Below, one piece after another: positions 37,584 to 43,971 of a DNA stretch of 43,971 nucleotides. The translations under genes and the position numbers were made by a program. The notes under the pieces are model-generated. The model was not told the DNA's origin. It searched no databases and worked only from the letters and a program-made list of their open reading frames with translations. The first letter of the stretch is position 1. The number at the start of each line of letters is the position of its first letter. This DNA comes from Candidatus Omnitrophota bacterium (GTDB taxonomy: Bacteria; Omnitrophota; Gorgyraeia; Gygaellales; Profunditerraquicolaceae), in contig JAKQWZ010000064.1 of NCBI GenBank assembly GCA_029561735.1, positions 67,583 through 111,553 of the forward strand, read 5' to 3'.

Positions 37584-39020
37584 TTACACCCCGTACCAGT
37601 AGTTGACTATCGGTTTTGCGCCTTTGGTTTCATCAATAAATATATTTTTTAATTTTGTATACTCCAGCATCCCCTCCCGGCCCAGCTCCTTGCCAAAACC
37701 ACTCTGCTTAAATCCGCCGTAAGGCAACTCATTGTAAAACATCCCGTAAGTATTAACCCAGACTGTGCCGGCATTAACCTGCGCGGCTATTTCTCTGGCT
37801 TTACTGACATCCGCGCTCCAAACACATGCGGCCAGGCCAAAATCCGAATCATTAGCCAACTTTAACGCTTCTTCGGTATTAATAAATTTATTCACGCATA
37901 CAACCGGGCCAAAGACTTCCTGTTGAAATATCGTATTTCCCGGATCCACCTGGGCGAACACAGTAGGTTCAAAGAAATATCCGTCTTTAAATTCTTCGCC
38001 CCTGGGGATATTGCCGCCGCAAAGCAGCTGCGCCCCTTCTTTTTTGGCTTTCTCAACAAAAGCCTGCACCTTCTTTTGCTGGCTTTCTGATATTAACGGC
38101 CCGATCTGCGTTTCGTGGTCCAGGCTATTGCCTAATTTAAGCTTTTTAACTTTGTCTAAAAACGCCTCAATAAATATCTCATAGATTTCTTCATCCACCA
38201 GAATACGCGACATCTGCGTGCACATCTGGCCCTGGTTCAAGAACACGGAACACAGCGAGGCATTAACAACAAGCTCCATATCCGCATCTTTTAGAATTAT
38301 TGAGGCTGATTTGCCGCCTAATTCCATAAGCAGTTTCTTAACGTTTGATGAGGTATATTTTAATATCTCTTTGCCCACTTCATTGCTGCCGGTAAAAGAG
38401 ATCATATCCACGCGCTTATCCGAACAAAGCTTTTCTCCTAATAACGGGCCGCTTCCCACAACCAGATTAACTGTCCCTTCAGGCAGGCCGGCATCATCCA
38501 TTATTTTGATCAGCTCCAGTGCGGTTAACGGGGTCAGGCTCGAAGGCTTCAAAATAACCGTATTGCCGGCAGCCAAGGCCGAAGCTAATTTCCAGGATGC
38601 GATTAACAACGGGTAATTCCAGGGAATTATCAATAAAACTACCCCTTGCGGCTGGCGTACTAATAAGCTTTTTGCGTTCTCAACTTCCAGCCCTTCGGGT
38701 TTCAGATATTCCTCCATGGCCTGTGCGGCATGTTCAAAGGCCTTAGCGCTGGAAGGGATGTCCATAAAAGTTGTTTCTTTAATGGGCTTACCGGAATTCA
38801 TTGACTCTAATTTCGCTAATTCAGCGGCATTTTCCAAAATCCCCTTAGAGATCTTAAGCAAAATATCCCTTCGCTCGCTTAAAGGCATAAGCGGCCATCT
38901 GCCGTTATCAAAGGAATTGCGGGCCTTGGCAATAGCGCTTTCAATGCGCTCCTGGCTGTCAGGCTCCAAATGAGTGATAATTTCAGAGGTGCAAGGATTG
39001 ATTATTTCTAGATTTCTCAT
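37584..39020 (-). CDS. NAD(P)-dependent aldehyde dehydrogenase
   Basis: IIPWNYPLLIASWKLASALAAGNTVILKPSSLTP; ELGGKSASIIL; NQGQMCTQMSR (catalytic Cys). Confidence 0.95.
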   Translation of the reverse strand: MRNLEIINPCTSEIITHLEPDSQERIESAIAKARNSFDNGRWPLMPLSERRDILLKISKGILENAAELAKLESMNSGKPIKETTFMDIPSSAKAFEHAAQAMEEYLKPEGLEVENAKSLLVRQPQGVVLLIIPWNYPLLIASWKLASALAAGNTVILKPSSLTPLTALELIKIMDDAGLPEGTVNLVVGSGPLLGEKLCSDKRVDMISFTGSNEVGKEILKYTSSNVKKLLMELGGKSASIILKDADMELVVNASLCSVFLNQGQMCTQMSRILVDEEIYEIFIEAFLDKVKKLKLGNSLDHETQIGPLISESQQKKVQAFVEKAKKEGAQLLCGGNIPRGEEFKDGYFFEPTVFAQVDPGNTIFQQEVFGPVVCVNKFINTEEALKLANDSDFGLAACVWSADVSKAREIAAQVNAGTVWVNTYGMFYNELPYGGFKQSGFGKELGREGMLEYTKLKNIFIDETKGAKPIVNYWYGV

Positions 39021-40018
39021 TTAATTTTGACCATCCTGAATTTCTCAAAAACCTTTGTAAACGGCACATACCAGCGGGAAAGCTTGCCGAATTCTCCTTT
39101 TAATTTCATCTTGCCCTGCATTGTAGCCACAAATGGGTCGATCTTGCCGTAAAATATCATTTCCCAGACATCGGTTGGCGCTGAAATTATAAAAGGCGCG
39201 TCTTCTTCAGAATCAAGTTTTGTAATCACGCCTTTTTCAAAATTGAACCTGAAAGGCTTGCCTGCGCCGTCCATTTTAATCACCAACTTAACAGTGAGAT
39301 CCAGCTCCCCGCCTTTTTTGCGGATAACTTCATCTTTGTTTACAAGGTCAACTATTGCCTGGATATGCTCCTGGCTAAACATAAGAAAGCTCTTATCGCT
39401 TTCAAGGTCGGCCTTTATACCCTTATCCAGCTCATCAAAAATATCTTTCTTAAATATTCGCGCCACTGCCGCAACTTTTATCGCTTCTTCCAGCGTTTCT
39501 ATAATATAAAGCGCATCGCTGAATTTATCGGCGATTGAAATGACCCCGTGGTTTTTAATCACTACTATGCTGCTTTCTTTGAGGGCATTGATCACTAATT
39601 CCGGCTTGGTAATCGTCGGGGTATCCTGCTCTACCACCGGAATATTGCCCAGATAAAGCTTAGTCTCAAAAGTAATCGGTTTAAGATCCGGATAAACCGC
39701 AAAATAAGCATTGATCAGCGTCGGATGGCAATGGATAACAACTTTACTGGGAAAATTCTTATAAACTAACGAGTGTAATGGAAATTCCGAAGTCAGGCGC
39801 TCCTTCTTGATGTCCATGGGGCTAGAAAGGTCGACTTTTATGATATCTTCGTGCGTCAGGCTGCCTAAAGATGTGCCGGTAGCAGTAACCAGTATAGAAT
39901 TTTGGTCTATCCGCTGGCTGATGTTTCCGGAACGGGCAACTACTAAACGCAAATCGTAAAGCTTTTTGCCTAACGCAATTATTTCGTCTCTGTATTTGTT
40001 TTCTTTATTAAAGATCAT
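39017..40018 (-). CDS. class II aldolase (5-substituted ribulose-1-phosphate aldolase-like) fused to a C-terminal SCP2 domain
   Basis: VARSGNISQR, TGTSLGSL, SEFPLHSLVYKNFPSKVVIHCHPT, VIKNHGVI; C-terminal APFIISAPTDVWEMIFYGKIDPFVATMQGKMKLKGEFGKL is SCP2-like. Confidence 0.85.
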   Translation of the reverse strand: MIFNKENKYRDEIIALGKKLYDLRLVVARSGNISQRIDQNSILVTATGTSLGSLTHEDIIKVDLSSPMDIKKERLTSEFPLHSLVYKNFPSKVVIHCHPTLINAYFAVYPDLKPITFETKLYLGNIPVVEQDTPTITKPELVINALKESSIVVIKNHGVISIADKFSDALYIIETLEEAIKVAAVARIFKKDIFDELDKGIKADLESDKSFLMFSQEHIQAIVDLVNKDEVIRKKGGELDLTVKLVIKMDGAGKPFRFNFEKGVITKLDSEEDAPFIISAPTDVWEMIFYGKIDPFVATMQGKMKLKGEFGKLSRWYVPFTKVFEKFRMVKIK

Positions 40019-40956
40019 TTACCCACTCCTAAATGTATGTGTTTGGTGATCAGCTCGCTGGGGGTCACGTCAAAAGCCGGATAATATCCTTTTACGCCTT
40101 TGGGCGCCAAACGAACCTTGCAAAACTCCAAGAGCTCCTCTTCGGGCCTGATCTCAATCTTAATATCTTTGCCGCTGGCAAAAGACGACGGCGGCGGGCA
40201 GATAACATAAAAAGGAATAGCGAAATGTTTTGCCAAAAGAGCAATCTGATATGTGCCGATTTTGTTGGCAATATCTCCGTTCTTAGTCAAATGGTCTGCT
40301 CCGACAATCACTTTGCTAACTTTGCCTTCGCCTAGGACATGCGCCACCATATTATCGGCGATAACCGTTACATCAAACCCTCCCTTTTTCAATTCCCAGG
40401 CAGTCAAACGCGCGCCCTGTAAATAAGGCCGGGTCTCGGTAACAATAAATTTAATTTTCTTCTTCTGCCTACGGCAGAATTCTGCGATTAAAGGCATTAG
40501 CCCGCTGATATTGCAATGGGTCAGGATCGTATCGCCGTCTAAAATAAGCTTGCTCGCCTCTTCCGCCTGCTTTATGCGCCTGCCTTTTAACATTTCCAGA
40601 AATCCGAGAATACTCTGCTCTAAAGGTTTTCCTGTTGCGACCCAGCCCAAAACCATATCAGTCATAAACTTAAAAGACAGCGTCGGACGCGTCGCGTTTA
40701 TAGCCTTGGCTACTTTCTGTAACACCGGCAGGATATTTTTGTTACGCTTAATCTTTTTTGCCTCCAGAAGAAAAGTATAGAATACCAGAAGCACCTGCCC
40801 TACTGCCCGAGTCTTCATCTCTTTTATCGCGCGGCAAGAGCCTTTATAATCCCTTACCTTTATATAGGAGACTTTGGACGGCAGCTTAGTCTCATCCAAT
40901 ATTGAGATGAACTTGCCTTTTAATTCAATCGGCCAGAAAAGGGGCGAGAACTTCAT
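40015..40956 (-). CDS. methylthioribose-1-phosphate isomerase-like (MtnA/eIF2B family)
   Basis: ILTHCNISGLMPL (Cys), IVGADHLTKNGDIANKIGTYQIALLAKHFAIPFYV (Asp) match MtnA motifs. Confidence 0.82.
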   Translation of the reverse strand: MKFSPLFWPIELKGKFISILDETKLPSKVSYIKVRDYKGSCRAIKEMKTRAVGQVLLVFYTFLLEAKKIKRNKNILPVLQKVAKAINATRPTLSFKFMTDMVLGWVATGKPLEQSILGFLEMLKGRRIKQAEEASKLILDGDTILTHCNISGLMPLIAEFCRRQKKKIKFIVTETRPYLQGARLTAWELKKGGFDVTVIADNMVAHVLGEGKVSKVIVGADHLTKNGDIANKIGTYQIALLAKHFAIPFYVICPPPSSFASGKDIKIEIRPEEELLEFCKVRLAPKGVKGYYPAFDVTPSELITKHIHLGVGK

Positions 40957-40958
40957 GA

Positions 40959-41707
40959 TTATTTTCCTTCCAGTTTTTTCACTGTTTCCAAAGCGATTTT
41001 TATCATATTGGCCTCAGCCATATAATAAAGCGGGTTCATAAAACCCATTTCGCCGGTAATTACGTTATCACTGACAGCCAGAATCGAAGCGGCTTTAACG
41101 TTATATTTCTGGGCAATGGTCAGGAGTGTTGAAGAAACCATATCCACTGCCGTAGCGCCTTCTTTGCGCTTTGCCTCGACTATTTCTCTAGTCTCGCGCA
41201 AAAGCGCATCTGTGGTCCAGGTGGTGCAGCGATGCACATTACAGCCCATTTCTTTGGCTATATTAAACATCAAATCCGATATCTTCTTATCTGCAACTGT
41301 CACAAAATCTTTATCCACATAATAAGGCGTTACTCCGTCACCGCGGATAACTTTATCTACGATAACCAGATCGCCAACTTTAATATTTTCGTCAAGTGAT
41401 CCACAGGTGCCGATACGGATAATATTCTGAATTCCGGCATTGCACATAACTTCTGATGTGATTGCAGTATCAGTTGAAAACCTCCCACCGTTAATAGTAG
41501 TCAGTTTTATACCTTCAAACATTCCGGTATACATAGTATATTCCATAAACGAGAAATTCTTTACCGGATTTTCTATCTTCTTCATCAATACTTCCATCCT
41601 GTCACGCGGCCCCGGCACTATCGCGTATTACCCACATCCTGCGGCCTCAGCTGCACCATTGCGGTCAAATCCTTGCCAGTTAAGTGTACGTCTTTCTGCA
41701 TTTGCAT
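40959..41707 (-). CDS. purine nucleoside/MTA phosphorylase family, 5' frameshift
   Basis: ORF 40959..41618 plus upstream MQMQKDVHLTGKDLTAMVQLRPQDVGN from ATG 41707 (Shine-Dalgarno AAGGAG). One nt appears missing near 41627-41633 (GGTAATACGCGATAGTGCCGGGG). Confidence 0.85.
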
Positions 41708-41731
41708 ATCTATTTCTCCTTAAATGAGCAG

Positions 41732-41766
41732 ACAACTTATGGAGCATGAAATGCGACATAAGTTGT
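41732..41766. promoter_or_regulatory. 35-bp dyad/hairpin in the 5' leader of the phosphorylase operon
   Basis: ACAACTTATG-GA-GCAT-GAA-ATGC-GA-CATAAGTTGT. Confidence 0.65.
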
Positions 41767-41961
41767 AGCTGCTGCTATTGATAATATACAGCGTCTGCGA
41801 ATTTACGTCGCCCTATTTTTAGGTACGAGCGACGCTAAAAATCAATTCCCCAATTTTGCTGAGGGTTAAAAACGCCCCCCCGCTGGGCCAGAAATTTGCT
41901 GCGAACAAAACTCGCAACAAAATTAAAAAAGAGCTTTCTAAGGGGACTGCCCCCTCAATCC

Positions 41962-42864
41962 CTAGCTAAGCATTAATTCTAAATTCCCGCCTAAGATTGA
42001 CTGCTTGTCGCTGGCGGGAATGGATAACTTATTTACTGCTTCAATTGAGGCCGCGATGTCTTTTTTTGCCGGCCAGTCGCTTCCCCAGACTACGTGAGAT
42101 GCTCCGAAAAACGATACCGCTATCTCAATATTCAATTTATTCCTATCTCCTCCGGTATCAACGTATATTTTTCTAAGAAACTGCGACGGCTGGCCGCCGA
42201 TATCTTTGACAAAATTCATTCCGCGCAGCATCTGATATGTAGCGTCAAAACGATGCTCTAAAAACGGCATTGCCCCGCCGAAATATCCAAAGACCAGAGG
42301 TGCATCCAAATCCTTGAGCTTACCTGACATCATCAGTTTTCCGATACACATGGCAGTATCAAAGATATATTCAATAACCGGAGTAAGCAAAGGGTCTTTT
42401 ACGCGCTCAACTCCGATCGGCTCGATAATCTGGGAATGCACAAAGACCGGAATACGCCTTTTTTGAGCTTCTTCCAGCAAAGGGTCAAATTTAGGGTCAT
42501 CCAGATAAATACCTGAATAACTAGTAGCTAAAGAAATCGCTTTAAACCCAAGCTCTTCGATTGCGCGCTTTAACTCATCCAACATCAATTTACGATCATC
42601 AACCGGCAGTATTGCCGCGCCGATGAATTTATCCGGAAAACGCTTAAGTATTTTGGCGACGTTGTTGTTAAAGATTGCAGCGGTTTCTTTAGCGCCCAGT
42701 TTTAAATGCGCGTCAGATGTGGGATAACTCAAAACTGCTTTATCAATCCCGGCATCCTGCATTGCCTTGGCATGCGCCTCAATATCTCCCCAGCCTTTGT
42801 GAAAAAAATGGGCATTGGATATGATTTCATCAGGTAACCAGTGAGAGTGGCTGTCAATTATCAT
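41962..42864 (-). CDS. amidohydrolase family (amidohydrolase 2, TIM barrel)
   Basis: MIIDSHSHWLPDE; IPVFVHSQ; VVWGSDWPA; GGNLELML. Confidence 0.88.
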   Translation of the reverse strand: MIIDSHSHWLPDEIISNAHFFHKGWGDIEAHAKAMQDAGIDKAVLSYPTSDAHLKLGAKETAAIFNNNVAKILKRFPDKFIGAAILPVDDRKLMLDELKRAIEELGFKAISLATSYSGIYLDDPKFDPLLEEAQKRRIPVFVHSQIIEPIGVERVKDPLLTPVIEYIFDTAMCIGKLMMSGKLKDLDAPLVFGYFGGAMPFLEHRFDATYQMLRGMNFVKDIGGQPSQFLRKIYVDTGGDRNKLNIEIAVSFFGASHVVWGSDWPAKKDIAASIEAVNKLSIPASDKQSILGGNLELMLS

Positions 42865-43256
42865 TTATGCTCAGTGCTCTTTAAGATGCGCTTAATCATC
42901 TCTTTTTCGTAAGAGGCTTTTATCCCGGCCAGTTCTCTTGGGCCGAATTCTTTCCTGATTGCCTTCTCTATGGCCAGAAGCTTTATGCTCAGGAAATAGT
43001 ATTCGGGCTTCAGGTCTTTCCCTTCGTATTTGAGCGCAAGGCCATCTTTTTCTTTACTGGCAATATAGTCTTCAAATTCCTTGATCTTGCCGGCCGCATG
43101 GCCTGCCTTGTCCAATGACTTTAGCTCTTTCAAGATAAAACGGTCCAGCCCGGCTTGAGTAAATTTACGCTCAATCCTGTCCAGCTCATCCTTGGTCACT
43201 TTATAGAACCAGATAAGATAGCGCTTTTTAAGGTTTTTTAAGTCTTTCTCAATCAT
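42861..43256 (-). CDS. hypothetical alpha-helical protein
   Basis: ATGA overlap with the downstream amidohydrolase gene; no family recognised. Confidence 0.5.
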   Translation of the reverse strand: MIEKDLKNLKKRYLIWFYKVTKDELDRIERKFTQAGLDRFILKELKSLDKAGHAAGKIKEFEDYIASKEKDGLALKYEGKDLKPEYYFLSIKLLAIEKAIRKEFGPRELAGIKASYEKEMIKRILKSTEHK

Positions 43257-43867
43257 TATTTTTCGATTAATTGAACTGTATCAAAATATAATACGCCTTT
43301 GGATTCCGGGAGCGGCTCAACCTGATAATTCTTCAGGGGAAAATCTATGGTTATATTCTTTTCCGCATTATCCGGCTGCCAGTCAGAACGGGCAACAAAC
43401 TGGTCAAACGGGCAGGCTACCTGTTTCCAGCCTTTGAAATCATCGGTTACCATATAACGCCAGATCTCATTTCCGCTGTCTTTAAAATCAAAGGCAATCT
43501 GGCCCTTAGAATCATTGCCATACATATGAAAAGCGATTGCTTTGTATTTATTCCAGTCTATCTTGTCCGGCTTGATATCCCAACCGGCATTTTTAGCATC
43601 CAGGCCTTCTCCCCTGGCCACATAAATATATCCGCCGGCAACAGCATCATAGGTAATCTTCAAAGCTAATTTTCCCCCATGAAAGCTTTCCGAAGCAGAC
43701 GAAACTTCAACTGATGAGCCGTTTCCCGCGCCGAAATCAACCGTGCCATCAGGTCCGCCGATCACTCCGATTTCCAGGTCATCGATCACCAGAGGCGTAT
43801 TTTCAGCAAAACAGCAGGTTAAAATGGTAAAAACGCACGCTAAAAACAGAAAAAATACTTTATTCAT
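43256..43867 (-). CDS. secreted carbohydrate-binding (CBM11/CIA30-like beta-sandwich) protein
   Basis: Signal peptide; DFGAGNGSSVEVSSASESFHGGKLALKITYD...KAIAFHMYGNDSKGQIAFDFKDSG...LYFDTVQLIE. Confidence 0.6.
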   Translation of the reverse strand: MNKVFFLFLACVFTILTCCFAENTPLVIDDLEIGVIGGPDGTVDFGAGNGSSVEVSSASESFHGGKLALKITYDAVAGGYIYVARGEGLDAKNAGWDIKPDKIDWNKYKAIAFHMYGNDSKGQIAFDFKDSGNEIWRYMVTDDFKGWKQVACPFDQFVARSDWQPDNAEKNITIDFPLKNYQVEPLPESKGVLYFDTVQLIEK

Positions 43868-43880
43868 CTGGCTCTCCTCT

Positions 43881-43971
43881 CTATTTATTTGGATGATCCT
43901 GTTTATAGGGTATAACCGGTTTAGTCCATGGCGTCTGCTGATTGATCACCGCAATTTCAAGCGGACAGACA
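43881..43971 (-). CDS. C-terminal end of a protein extending beyond the window
   Basis: Open frame ...CPLEIAVINQQTPWTKPVIPYKQDHPNK*. Confidence 0.5.
   Translation of the reverse strand, partial: VCPLEIAVINQQTPWTKPVIPYKQDHPNK

Noticed and set aside
41806-41842. H-type pseudoknot
   Set aside because: Pairing is geometrically interleaved but the last loop would be 0 nt; alternative stems are more plausible, so it is reported only as interleaved dyads.

Overview
By gene content this is a Gram-negative chromosomal segment; the style of the genes and repeats suggests Candidatus Omnitrophota or a relative (inference only). Most genes are on the minus strand. Main blocks: (i) lnt (partial)-secA-prfB (programmed +1 frameshift)-pilT-like-ogt-uvrC-murJ, with divergent rpsT; (ii) holA-lptE-bamD followed by a hybrid type II secretion/type IV pilus operon (secretin with a TonB-like C-terminus, GspC-like, ExeA-like ATPase, an unlisted MerR-type ORF, PilO/GspM-like, PilM-PilN fusion, GspK-J-I-H-G-F-E), then comEC-like, comEA-like, an orphan HisKA protein and leuS; (iii) an accessory patch with tRNA-Ala, tRNA-Leu, hairpin repeats, an ORF6N gene and small lipoproteins; (iv) a polyamine block (carboxynorspermidine dehydrogenase and decarboxylase plus a divergent SpeD); (v) a tight operon resembling the MTA/5'-deoxyadenosine salvage (DHAP shunt) pathway: nucleoside phosphorylase, MtnA-like isomerase, class II aldolase fused to an SCP2 domain, aldehyde dehydrogenase, acyl-CoA ligase, rlmN, SGNH hydrolase. 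The two strongest leads are the SCP2-fused aldolase operon and a set of unrelated-sequence but 7-bp-period repeat islands. These islands sit inside or between genes and have been absorbed in frame (Lnt N-terminus and interior; the signal peptide of an SGNH lipoprotein). No tools were run; family names rest on motif recognition.
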